DNA from: Candidatus Gastranaerophilales bacterium
Lineage (GTDB): Bacteria > Cyanobacteriota > Vampirovibrionia > Gastranaerophilales > Gastranaerophilaceae
Assembly: GCA_944324835.1 (NCBI GenBank)
Contig: CALUXV010000002.1
Coordinates: 62,001-126,000, forward strand
Direction of reading: 5' to 3'
DNA length: 64,000 bases
A model generated the notes under the pieces. It was not told the origin of the DNA and made no database searches. It saw only the letters and a program-made list of their open reading frames with translations. The position numbers and the translations under genes are program-made. This document shows positions 26,974 through 35,267 of this stretch, piece after piece; the first letter of the stretch is position 1; each line of letters begins with the position of its first letter.

Positions 26974-27600
26974 ATGGGCTTATTGTTAATGCAATATGAA
27001 TATCAAAAGGCGAAGCAAAAAGCCACCGTGTACGAATTGCGTTCGATACGTTTACACGATCAACAAGAAATGTACACAAAACGTATTGCTAACATTGAAA
27101 AACTCTTCTCAAAGAAAAAGTCTACAGTTGAAAACGCTTGGAACCAAAAAGCACAATACGTAAACTCAATATTAAATAATGCAAGAGTTAGTCAAGCAAG
27201 TTTCACTTCAGCCATTGGATCTTTGGGTAATATCTTTGGTGCTGAAGTATTAGCAGGTATGGGAATTACTGCCGGTATGACAGTTACCCCAGAAATTGCG
27301 GCTGATGCAAGTGAAACAGAAAAAGCAAGTGCAATAGCATCAGCATTATCAGCTGCAGCAAGTCAAATGCAAGTTGTTATCTCATCTATTCTTGAAGCAA
27401 TGAAACAGGCTCAATTAGAAGAATTAGAAGCAATGGAAGACAGACAACGAGAACCAATCGCAGAAAAAGATGCGGAAATCCAAGCCGAAGTTGCAGAAGT
27501 CGATACTTTGATGGAACTTGCAAAGGAACGCGAAGAAGCAGCAAAAGGAAGACTTCCTCAAACAGTAAAAGGCTCTGTTGCTCACTACGGATTAAGCTAA
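26974..27600 (+). CDS. Hypothetical coiled-coil protein
   Basis: A 208-residue product with an N-terminal charged helix (about 8-60), an Ala/Gly/Ser-rich middle (75-140, ITAGMTVTPEIAADAS) and a strongly acidic C-terminal coiled coil (140-190, LEELEAMEDRQREPIAEKDA). No signal peptide or membrane helix. Its overall plan (short helical head beginning MG, variable centre, coiled-coil tail) is like that of the 887-residue protein at 51956, but identity is low. The ATG is 10 nt after GGAG. It stands alone between a lipoate-ligase-like gene and a bidirectional terminator and is driven by promoter block C. The function is unknown. Confidence 0.7.
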   Translation: MGLLLMQYEYQKAKQKATVYELRSIRLHDQQEMYTKRIANIEKLFSKKKSTVENAWNQKAQYVNSILNNARVSQASFTSAIGSLGNIFGAEVLAGMGITAGMTVTPEIAADASETEKASAIASALSAAASQMQVVISSILEAMKQAQLEELEAMEDRQREPIAEKDAEIQAEVAEVDTLMELAKEREEAAKGRLPQTVKGSVAHYGLS

Positions 27601-27623
27601 TAATTATAATAATTTTAATGAAT

Positions 27624-27658
27624 AAAAACAGGATGACTATTTGGGTCATCCTGTTTTT
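27624..27658. terminator. Bidirectional terminator after the coiled-coil gene
   Basis: A 14-bp perfect stem (27624-27637 with 27645-27658), loop of 7, A5-CAGGATGAC / GTCATCCTG-T5. It terminates the plus-strand gene at 26974 and the convergent ABC ATPase gene, whose stop it touches. Confidence 0.85.
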
Positions 27659-28707
27659 TAATTAAGAATATTTTTACCTTCTGAATCAAAGAATAACATA
27701 TTATCAGGAGAAATACCAAGTATAAGTTCATCTCCTATATGAAAATCAGAATTTAATCTAGCAGAACATTTTTCATCACCAATATTAAAATATGCAATTT
27801 GCTCAGAACCTAACATTTCAGAGATATCAACTTTTACAGCAAATTTTATATTTCCTCCGGACATATTTTCAGGTCTAATACCTATTGTAACTTTATCCAT
27901 TCCTGAAATTTGACTTTTTACGTTTTCTGGAATTGGGACACAAACATTATTAAATTTCAGTACATCACCATCAACTACTGTTTCAATAAAATTCATTTGT
28001 CCAATAAAACCGGCAACAAAAGTATTCGCAGGTTTCGAATAAATATTTTGCGGGGTATCAACTTGCTGAACAACTCCTTTATCCAAAACAACAATTCTAT
28101 CCCCCATCGTTAAAGCTTCTGTTTGGTCATGAGTAACATAAACAAAAGTAGTTTGTAATTTTTTATGCAATTTTTTTATTTCAGATCGCATTTGTACTCT
28201 TAATTTAGCATCAAGATTAGATAACGGTTCATCCATTAAAAATACTTTAGGGTTCCGTACAATTGCGCGTCCTAACGCAACTCTTTGACGCTGTCCACCA
28301 GACAACTGTTTAGGTTTTCTATCTAAATATTGTGTAAGATTAAGAATCTCTGCTGCCTCTTTTACTTTGGTATCAATAGTTTTTTTATCAACCTTACGCA
28401 TCTTCAAACCAAATGCAATATTATCATATACGCTCATATGTGGATATAAAGCATAACTTTGAAAAACAAATGCAATATCTCTATCTTTTGGGTGAACATT
28501 ATTAACAACTTTATCATCAATAAGAATTTCACCTGCAGTAATTTCTTCTAAACCAGCTATCATCCTCAGTGCCGTAGATTTTCCGCAACCGGAAGCACCT
28601 ACCAGAACAATAAACTCTTTATCTTTAATATCAAGAGAAACATTATTTATGATAAGTTTTTTATTATCATAACTCTTATTTACATGTTTAAATGTTACAC
28701 TACTCAT
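27658..28707 (-). CDS. Sugar ABC transporter ATP-binding protein (MsmX/UgpC type)
   Basis: A 349-residue ATPase: Walker A GASGCGKST, Q-loop FVFQSYALYPHM, signature LSGGQRQRVALGR, Walker B VFLMDEPLSNLDAKLR, H-loop VTHDQTEA, then a regulatory TOBE/OB domain (about 240-349). This arrangement is typical of carbohydrate-uptake (CUT1) ATPases such as MsmX and UgpC, which energise several permeases. No permease or binding-protein gene is nearby. The ATG at 28707 is preferred over a TTG at 28722. It overlaps the end of the kinase-like gene by 8 nt. Confidence 0.9.
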   Translation of the reverse strand: MSSVTFKHVNKSYDNKKLIINNVSLDIKDKEFIVLVGASGCGKSTALRMIAGLEEITAGEILIDDKVVNNVHPKDRDIAFVFQSYALYPHMSVYDNIAFGLKMRKVDKKTIDTKVKEAAEILNLTQYLDRKPKQLSGGQRQRVALGRAIVRNPKVFLMDEPLSNLDAKLRVQMRSEIKKLHKKLQTTFVYVTHDQTEALTMGDRIVVLDKGVVQQVDTPQNIYSKPANTFVAGFIGQMNFIETVVDGDVLKFNNVCVPIPENVKSQISGMDKVTIGIRPENMSGGNIKFAVKVDISEMLGSEQIAYFNIGDEKCSARLNSDFHIGDELILGISPDNMLFFDSEGKNILN

Positions 28708-29806
28708 TAACGTCTTTCTCAAATGGTAAAATCATTTTAAAAGCAGTACCCTTTAATGGTACAGTTTCAGCCCAAATAATACCATTCATATAATTCATAA
28801 TATTTCTAACACTTGCAAGAGCAATAGCACGAAGTATAGTACGTTTATTTGAACGATCAATAACAGCATACGGGTCAAAAAGTGTCGGAATTTCAGATTC
28901 AAGGATAGCATTACTGCTACTCGTAACAGTAATTACCATTGCAGAACAAGCTACCAGATTATGGGTTGCAAGAAATTCATCATCTGCATTTTCTAAATCA
29001 ACAGTTAATGTTCCTATATCTGTAGCACGAATCAACGTTTCAATAAGAGTATTAAACATCAGACGAAATGCTTTTTCGTCTGAATAAATAGTTTTTTTTG
29101 TATTCTCTGCGATATTAAAACTAATTTCAATATTTTTATCAGAATACAATTGTTCATTTGTTTTAATAGCAGAACTTATTGTATTTGATATATCAAAAAA
29201 TTTCATATCTTTGTCATAAATACCGCTTTCAGTTTGTGACAATTCAATTAATTTATTATAAAAATATAATAAATCTGAGGAATTTTTATTTATTATTTTT
29301 AAGTATTTTTCCTGTTTTTCACTTATATCTCCACCTAAGCCATCGATAATAGCTTGGGAAAATCCAATTATAGAATGCAGAGGTGATTTCAAATCATTAC
29401 CTAATTTTATTATAAAATTATTTTTATCATAATTAATTTTTCGGTTATTTTCTTGTTCTTCTAAAAGATTATTAACCGTTTTAAATTTTTGCGTAGAATC
29501 ACGCATGGAAACAACATATGCTCCTTCAATTGCTTTAGCAGTAATTTCTACATATTTATCGCTATCAATTAATTTAGCAATTATAGGTTTATTGGTTTCA
29601 GCCGCTTCAATTACAGAACTTAGTCCCTTTTCTATATAATCATTTACATCAGTATTAACCAATCCTGCAGAATGTTGAAGCAAAGATTCAGCAACAAGAT
29701 TGGTCCATTGAATAATACCTTCTAATGTAATTAAAATTACACCATCAGGGAGACAAGATTGTATATCTATCACACGTGTTTTTGATAAAAAGTTTTTAAT
29801 ACCCAT
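28700..29806 (-). CDS. Degenerate PAS / histidine-kinase-like protein
   Basis: A 368-residue protein with a PAS-like domain (about 12-105; LPDGVILITLEGIIQWTN), then a HisKA-like helix pair and a HATPase-like domain. The H-box reads KLGNDLKSPLHSIIGFSQ: Asn137 occupies the phospho-acceptor His position (codon AAT). The N-box is eroded (FNTLIETLIRATD) and no DxGxG motif is found; only the G-rich ending GTAFKMILPFE remains. It is therefore unlikely to autophosphorylate and may act as a pseudokinase sensor or scaffold. No membrane helix. It overlaps the ABC ATPase gene, so the two are co-expressed. Confidence 0.75.
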   Translation of the reverse strand: MGIKNFLSKTRVIDIQSCLPDGVILITLEGIIQWTNLVAESLLQHSAGLVNTDVNDYIEKGLSSVIEAAETNKPIIAKLIDSDKYVEITAKAIEGAYVVSMRDSTQKFKTVNNLLEEQENNRKINYDKNNFIIKLGNDLKSPLHSIIGFSQAIIDGLGGDISEKQEKYLKIINKNSSDLLYFYNKLIELSQTESGIYDKDMKFFDISNTISSAIKTNEQLYSDKNIEISFNIAENTKKTIYSDEKAFRLMFNTLIETLIRATDIGTLTVDLENADDEFLATHNLVACSAMVITVTSSSNAILESEIPTLFDPYAVIDRSNKRTILRAIALASVRNIMNYMNGIIWAETVPLKGTAFKMILPFEKDVNE

Positions 29807-29886
29807 TATTCTATATCCTTTTAGGATTATTCTAACATCAAAACCTTTACAGGTAAAGAGGGTGTCCTAGTTCAATACATATTAAA

Positions 29887-31185
29887 CTAATTATGTTTTT
29901 CTTGAGAATGTAAAATTGCTTTTGCTCTGTTCTTGTGAAAATAGCTGTTTCCATTATTATCTTTTTTATTACATAACGTTGTATATTTTATTAAATCAGA
30001 ATCCGTATTACATTTTTCGACCAAAGAATTCAAGAAATTAACAGCATCGTTACTAACCAATTCATTACCTTCAGAATCGTTTACTTTTAAATTACTTATT
30101 ACTACAGGTACAGTAGCAGGAGAATAAGATTTAACTAATAAATTTTTTGCAATATTTTGTAAAGTTTCATCAATATGCGAAACATCATTTGATTTCTTTA
30201 ATTTAGTAGCATTTACAATATCAGCAGCTGTACTTGTAGGAATTCCACGTTTTCTTAACAAATTAACATAAGCATAAGAAGAATCATCAATATAAACATC
30301 ATCATTTTTTGAAGAAATAACAGTATCCATTAATACAGGTAAATCATTAAATTTTTCGCCTTTATCAATTAATTTCATTTCTAAATTGTATCTATCTTTC
30401 GAAAATATTTCATCACCATTTTCATTATAAGTTTTGGCTAGATTAAGTATCATTTTTGTCTTTATATTTTTATTTGAAGGGAAACTATTCAATGCAAGAT
30501 ATCCTGACTTTAGTAAATCTTCATCTACACGTTCATTCCCATTTGATTCTTTTAATTTAGAAAGATTAAAAATATCTATCAACTCAGAAGATGAATAAGA
30601 ATTATTATTCTGTATAAAAGAATTCATTAGAGTCGCTGATAACTTTTTATTATTATTTTTTTGTATAGTACAAGCTTCAAACATTTTATTTCTTAAATTA
30701 GTTGTACTAAAACGATTCTCTACAGCTTTTTTAAAATTATTTATTGATTCTTGAAGAGGAAATGTAGGAAAATTCATTGGCGTTTCCGTAGGTAATTTTT
30801 TTTCTTCATAATCATATACATCCGGCATTTTTGAAGTTAAAGGTTCTGAACGATCCATTCTATAATCAAAATCTATGATATTTTTAAATTGTCTATTTGG
30901 TTTTATATCATTATCATCATATCTGAAATAATCCGGTGTAATATAATCATTATATTCATCAAAAAGTTCTTCATCCCTAAAAGTAGATGAAATAATTGGA
31001 GACTCTTCTTGCTCTTCAGAGATTTCATTTTCTGCTTCAGGATAAAAATAAGGATAAGACATTCCCTTATTATCATATATAGAAAATATTTCTGTTTCCG
31101 TATCTTTTAAAGAATTATTATTAAATTTTACCGACTTAAAATTGAAATTATTATGAAATTTTGTATTAAAAATTGATATCATCAT
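29887..31185 (-). CDS. Hypothetical protein with about 45-residue helical repeats
   Basis: A 432-residue protein with no signal peptide. Residues 1-150 are acidic and low in complexity. Residues 160-430 contain repeated units of roughly 40-50 residues with a pattern like N-G-(D/N)-E-x(5)-(D/N)-x(6)-L(I/V)xK-x(8)-P (for example NENGDEIFSKDRYNLEMKLI, NDSEGNELVSNDAVNFLNSL), suggesting an alpha-solenoid. The N-terminus has a KSVKFNN block like the TVTFTA block of the protein at 62648. The function is unknown. It is 57 nt from ilvD on the same strand. Confidence 0.65.
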   Translation of the reverse strand: MMISIFNTKFHNNFNFKSVKFNNNSLKDTETEIFSIYDNKGMSYPYFYPEAENEISEEQEESPIISSTFRDEELFDEYNDYITPDYFRYDDNDIKPNRQFKNIIDFDYRMDRSEPLTSKMPDVYDYEEKKLPTETPMNFPTFPLQESINNFKKAVENRFSTTNLRNKMFEACTIQKNNNKKLSATLMNSFIQNNNSYSSSELIDIFNLSKLKESNGNERVDEDLLKSGYLALNSFPSNKNIKTKMILNLAKTYNENGDEIFSKDRYNLEMKLIDKGEKFNDLPVLMDTVISSKNDDVYIDDSSYAYVNLLRKRGIPTSTAADIVNATKLKKSNDVSHIDETLQNIAKNLLVKSYSPATVPVVISNLKVNDSEGNELVSNDAVNFLNSLVEKCNTDSDLIKYTTLCNKKDNNGNSYFHKNRAKAILHSQEKHN

Positions 31186-31242
31186 ATGCTATTAATCCTA
31201 CCTATAAGTAAATTAAAACGCATAAAAATATTTTTTGCTATT

Positions 31243-32898
31243 TTAAATTATTGCGCCATGACTTGCATCTTGAACACACTTTGCATATTTTGCAAGATAT
31301 CCTTTTTTTACTTTAATTTCAAACGGAGCCAAATGTTTTTTTCGTTCTTTTAAAATTTCATCAGATACAAGGACATTAATTTTTCTATTCGGAATATCTA
31401 TAACAATCTTGTCACCGTTTTTAATTAAAGCTATGTTCCCGTCGTTTGCAGCTTCAGGGCAAATGTGTCCGACACAAATTCCTCTTGTACCGCCGGAAAA
31501 ACGTCCGTCAGTAATTAAGGCAGCCTTTGTTCCAAGCCCTTTACCTACAAGAAGGGATGTTGGAGCAAGCATTTCACGCATCCCCGGAGAGCCTTTCGGG
31601 CCTTCATAACGAATAACTATAACGTCACCTTCTTTTATCTCATCGTTTTCAAGTGCGGCCATAGATTCTTCTTCTGAATCAAAAACTTTAGCCGTACCTT
31701 CAAAATAATAGCATGATTCATCAACTCCTGATATTTTTATTACACATCCGTCAGGTGCAATATTCCCGTATAATACTCCTAACCCCGGCTGTGTGGTTAT
31801 AGGATTATCAGGAGAATGAATCAAATCAGAATTATACCAGACATTTTTTACTATATCTTTAATAGGTATACCCGTCACACCTGTTGTATTATTAAATTCT
31901 GAAATATTCTCCGACAAAACTCTCAAAAGACCACATATTCCGCCGGCATTATGAAAATCAACCATATTAGGAAGTGCCGTCGGGTCTAATTTTACAATCT
32001 GTTTAATCTTAGAAGTAAGTTCTTCAAAATCATCAAGTTTAAGTTCAATACCGCCGGCATGAGCCACTGCAAGAAGATGTAAAAAAGAATTTGTTGAACC
32101 GCCGAGAGCATAATCACAAAGAATTGCATTTCTTAATGATTCTTTTGTCACAATATCAAGCGGACACAAATTTTCTTTAACCAGTTCAACAGCTCTGTAT
32201 CCGCTGTCAAATGCAATTCTGCGTTTTTTGGAAGATACAGCGGAAGAAGTTGCACATTCAGGCAGACTCATTCCAAGAACCTCTGTCAGACAAGCCATAG
32301 TATTTGCCGTATATAGTCCCTGACAAGAACCTGCAGTAGGACAGGCTTCTGCCTCTAAATCTGCTAACTGTTCTTCAGTTATTTCACCGTTTCTATATTT
32401 CCCGACAGCTTCAAAAGTACTTTTAATAAAACTTGTTTTTTCACACTGACATTCACCTGCAAGCATTGGCCCTGCAGTAACAATAATTGTAGGAATATTT
32501 AATCTGACAGCAGCAATAAGCATCGCAGGTGTTATTTTGTCACAGTTTGACAAAAGGACAAGCCCGTCAAGCTGGTGTGCTTCTGCAACAGTTTCTACGC
32601 AATCTGCTATCAAATCTCGGGACGGAAGTGAATATCTCATTCCTTTATGCCCCATTGCCAAACCGTCACACACTGCAGGAACACCAAATATAAACGCCTG
32701 ACCGCCCGCAGATTGTATCCCTTTTTCAATCTGGCGTTCTAAATCTCTCATTCCGATATGTCCCGGAACAATGTCAGAAAAAGAACTAGCAATTCCGATA
32801 AAAGGTTTATCAATATTTTTTTTACTCACTCCTGTTGAATACAATAATGCACGATGCGGAGCACGTGCCGCTCCTTTTTTTATTGTATCACTTCGCAT
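31243..32898 (-). CDS. ilvD: Dihydroxy-acid dehydratase
   Basis: Fe-S dehydratase of the common branched-chain amino acid pathway, making 2-oxoisovalerate and 2-oxo-3-methylvalerate. Signatures: SNCDKITPAML, PTAGSCQGLYTANTM and DGRFSGGTRGICVGH, all intact, including the cluster-binding cysteines. The start at 32898 has AAGGAG 7 nt upstream and gives 551 residues, normal for the family; the longer in-frame extension to 32961 is rejected. It overlaps the end of the NagA-like gene by 11 nt and is the last of four overlapping genes starting at 37026. The other ilv genes are not in the window. Confidence 0.95.
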   Translation of the reverse strand: MRSDTIKKGAARAPHRALLYSTGVSKKNIDKPFIGIASSFSDIVPGHIGMRDLERQIEKGIQSAGGQAFIFGVPAVCDGLAMGHKGMRYSLPSRDLIADCVETVAEAHQLDGLVLLSNCDKITPAMLIAAVRLNIPTIIVTAGPMLAGECQCEKTSFIKSTFEAVGKYRNGEITEEQLADLEAEACPTAGSCQGLYTANTMACLTEVLGMSLPECATSSAVSSKKRRIAFDSGYRAVELVKENLCPLDIVTKESLRNAILCDYALGGSTNSFLHLLAVAHAGGIELKLDDFEELTSKIKQIVKLDPTALPNMVDFHNAGGICGLLRVLSENISEFNNTTGVTGIPIKDIVKNVWYNSDLIHSPDNPITTQPGLGVLYGNIAPDGCVIKISGVDESCYYFEGTAKVFDSEEESMAALENDEIKEGDVIVIRYEGPKGSPGMREMLAPTSLLVGKGLGTKAALITDGRFSGGTRGICVGHICPEAANDGNIALIKNGDKIVIDIPNRKINVLVSDEILKERKKHLAPFEIKVKKGYLAKYAKCVQDASHGAII

Positions 32899-33808
32899 AA
32901 TATTCTCCTTTTCTGACCTTGATAATATTATACTCATCATCCCATTCAATTTCGCCGTCAATTGAAAGATTATGATAATCGTACACGTTATTAATCAATT
33001 GAACGGAGAACAAATCTTTTTTACCGAGTATTTTTATGATTTTATCAAGTAATGTTGTACTTCCTGCAATTGTACCGTTTGCAGAAGTAGCTTTTACTCC
33101 GTCATAGTAAATTTTTTCATCAGCAAATACTGCAGCTTTTTTACTGCTGTAAGTAATCGGTAACGCATCGCTTATCAGAATAATTCTATTTAAAGGTTTC
33201 GATTTAAATATAAGCCTAATTATTTCATCACTCAAATGAACTCCGTCCGCAATAATTTCAGTATACAATCTGTCATCAATTAAGGCGGATAATGCAGTAG
33301 AAGAACTTCTGTGAGAAATCCCTTTCATCCCGTTAAATAGATGTGTCACGCCGCTGCAATCTTCTAAATTCCCTCCGACACAATGTCCGGCCTGAATTTT
33401 TATATTTTTAGATTTTAAATAATCAATTAAACCTTCATCCAGTTCAGGAGCAAGAGTTATAATTTTAATAAAATCATCCTCAATTTGTTGAAAATTTTCA
33501 ACAGTTAAAGGTAAAAAGTGTTCATGATTATGAATCCCTTTTTTTTCAACGTTAATAAATATTCCTTCAAGATGAATTCCTAAAATATCAGCACAATCAT
33601 TTCTGTTATTTTGCGCCGCCTCTTTTATAACTTTAACCTGCCTTTTGATATTTTCAACAGTATCTGTTACAAGTGTCGGGAAAAAACCGCCGATACCGTG
33701 CTTTAAGAGTTCTTTTGCAGCAAAGATTACTTCTTCAACAGTTGCCTTGTTAAAATCAATACCAAATGCACCATGCATGTGCTGTTCAACAAGTAAAGCC
33801 GTTTTCAT
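32888..33808 (-). CDS. Compact N-acetylglucosamine-6-phosphate deacetylase (NagA-like)
   Basis: Amidohydrolase of 306 residues with NagA motifs: EQHMHGAFG (HxH-type block), GIHLEGIFI (metal Glu), QAGHCVGG, THLFNGMKGISHR, ADGVHL and LISDALP (catalytic Asp), then NGTIAGST. NagA converts GlcNAc-6-P to GlcN-6-P, feeding wall recycling. The usual N-terminal beta-sandwich of about 50 residues is absent, and the C-terminal part that normally completes it is replaced by a short IDGEIEWDDEYNII strand pair. The start at 33808 lies 1 nt after the murE stop with a TTTGGGG Shine-Dalgarno, so the shortness is real and not a mis-called start. Coupling to murE supports a wall-sugar role. Confidence 0.82.
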   Translation of the reverse strand: MKTALLVEQHMHGAFGIDFNKATVEEVIFAAKELLKHGIGGFFPTLVTDTVENIKRQVKVIKEAAQNNRNDCADILGIHLEGIFINVEKKGIHNHEHFLPLTVENFQQIEDDFIKIITLAPELDEGLIDYLKSKNIKIQAGHCVGGNLEDCSGVTHLFNGMKGISHRSSSTALSALIDDRLYTEIIADGVHLSDEIIRLIFKSKPLNRIILISDALPITYSSKKAAVFADEKIYYDGVKATSANGTIAGSTTLLDKIIKILGKKDLFSVQLINNVYDYHNLSIDGEIEWDDEYNIIKVRKGEYYAK

Positions 33809-33809
33809 C

Positions 33810-35267
33810 TTATACCCCAAAAACTTTTCTTGCTTCTTCTCTGTCGTCAAAATGAATTGTTTTATCAGCAAGGATTTGATAGTCTTCGTGACCTTTACCT
33901 GCAATGACTACAACATCATTTTCTTTAGCAATTGTTTTTAATAGTTCGATTGCTTTTCCTCTATCAGCTTCTACTGTAATATCATTTACAGACTTAAATC
34001 CTGCCAGTATATCAGTAATAATTTGCTGCGGGTCCTCACTTCTTGGGTTATCAGAAGTAACTATAACTTTATCTGCAAGTTTTTCAGCAATTGCCCCCAT
34101 TTTAGGACGTTTTGTAGCATCTCTATCGCCGCCGCAGCCAAATACACAAATCAGATTGCTGCCTTGAGGAGTAATCTCTCTTGCAGCATTTAAGACATTT
34201 TGTAGCCCATCAGGAGTGTGTGCATAGTCCACAATTACCAGCGGATGATGAACAACTACTTCGAATCTGCCGGCTACACCTTTAACAGGCTCTAACGCTT
34301 TTATTGCATTATCAATATTTAATCCCATTGCATAAGCAACTGTTAAAGCAGCCAAAACGTTATAAACACTGAACATACCATTCATAGATAAATGAACCGG
34401 ATGAACGCTACCTTCAATCACACATTCAAAAGATACCCCTTTAGGAGAGAAGGAAATGTTACGTGCAGTTAGCGTTGCATTACTCTTAACACCGTATGTA
34501 TAAAGTTTTACACCGTCTTTTAAAACATTTTTGAATCTTTCAGCATAAGAATCATCGTTATTTATAACAGCAACATCTCCTGATTTTAAGCGTTCAAAAA
34601 GCATTGCTTTTGCGTTGAAATATCTGTCCATTGTAATATGGTAATCTAAATGGTCTTGAGTTAGGTTTGTTAAAACAGCACAATTGTATTCGCAGAAACC
34701 TACTCTGTTTTGAACAAGTGCGTGAGAAGATACTTCCATCGCCACATTTTTTATTCCTGCGTCATCTTTTATCATCTTAAGAGTATGCTGTAATTCAGGA
34801 GCTTGAGGAGTTGTATGTTTTGCTTCTTTATATTCCCCATCTGATGACAATTTATAACCTAATGTCCCAATTAAAGCACATTTATCACCTGAAGATTCCA
34901 TTATTCTTTGTACAAGATGTGTAACAGTTGTTTTTCCGTTAGTTCCGGTTACACCTATCATATTTAATTCTTTTGAAGGAGAGGCATAGAACTGATTTGC
35001 AAGCCCTGCAATAGACTGTTCCGCAGAATTAACAATAATTTGAGGTACCGGCAAATCGAGTTTTGTTTCGCACATAACAGCTGCAGCCCCTTTATTTACA
35101 GCATCCGCTGCAAAATTATGACCGTCAACATGTTCTCCTCTCAGACATACAAAAATATCACCTTTTTGCGTTGTCTTAGAATTATAATTTATTCCTGTAA
35201 CTTCAACATCTTCAAAATTATATTTTTCAACTACATCTACATCTTTAATTAGTTCTGACAGTTTCAT
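33810..35267 (-). CDS. murE: UDP-MurNAc-tripeptide synthetase MurE (meso-DAP type)
   Basis: Mur ligase adding the third residue to UDP-MurNAc-L-Ala-D-Glu. Domains: N-terminal UDP-binding (1-95), central ATPase with VTGTNGKTTVTHL, TTPQAPELQ and EVSSHALVQNRV and the carbamoylated-Lys block FNAKAMLF, and a C-terminal domain with VTSDNPRSEDP. The DNPR motif is diagnostic for meso-diaminopimelate, so the wall is DAP-type. It is 485 residues from the ATG at 35267, which has AAAGGAG; an ATG 10 codons upstream lacks one. It overlaps the PBP gene by 23 nt. Confidence 0.95.
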   Translation of the reverse strand: MKLSELIKDVDVVEKYNFEDVEVTGINYNSKTTQKGDIFVCLRGEHVDGHNFAADAVNKGAAAVMCETKLDLPVPQIIVNSAEQSIAGLANQFYASPSKELNMIGVTGTNGKTTVTHLVQRIMESSGDKCALIGTLGYKLSSDGEYKEAKHTTPQAPELQHTLKMIKDDAGIKNVAMEVSSHALVQNRVGFCEYNCAVLTNLTQDHLDYHITMDRYFNAKAMLFERLKSGDVAVINNDDSYAERFKNVLKDGVKLYTYGVKSNATLTARNISFSPKGVSFECVIEGSVHPVHLSMNGMFSVYNVLAALTVAYAMGLNIDNAIKALEPVKGVAGRFEVVVHHPLVIVDYAHTPDGLQNVLNAAREITPQGSNLICVFGCGGDRDATKRPKMGAIAEKLADKVIVTSDNPRSEDPQQIITDILAGFKSVNDITVEADRGKAIELLKTIAKENDVVVIAGKGHEDYQILADKTIHFDDREEARKVFGV

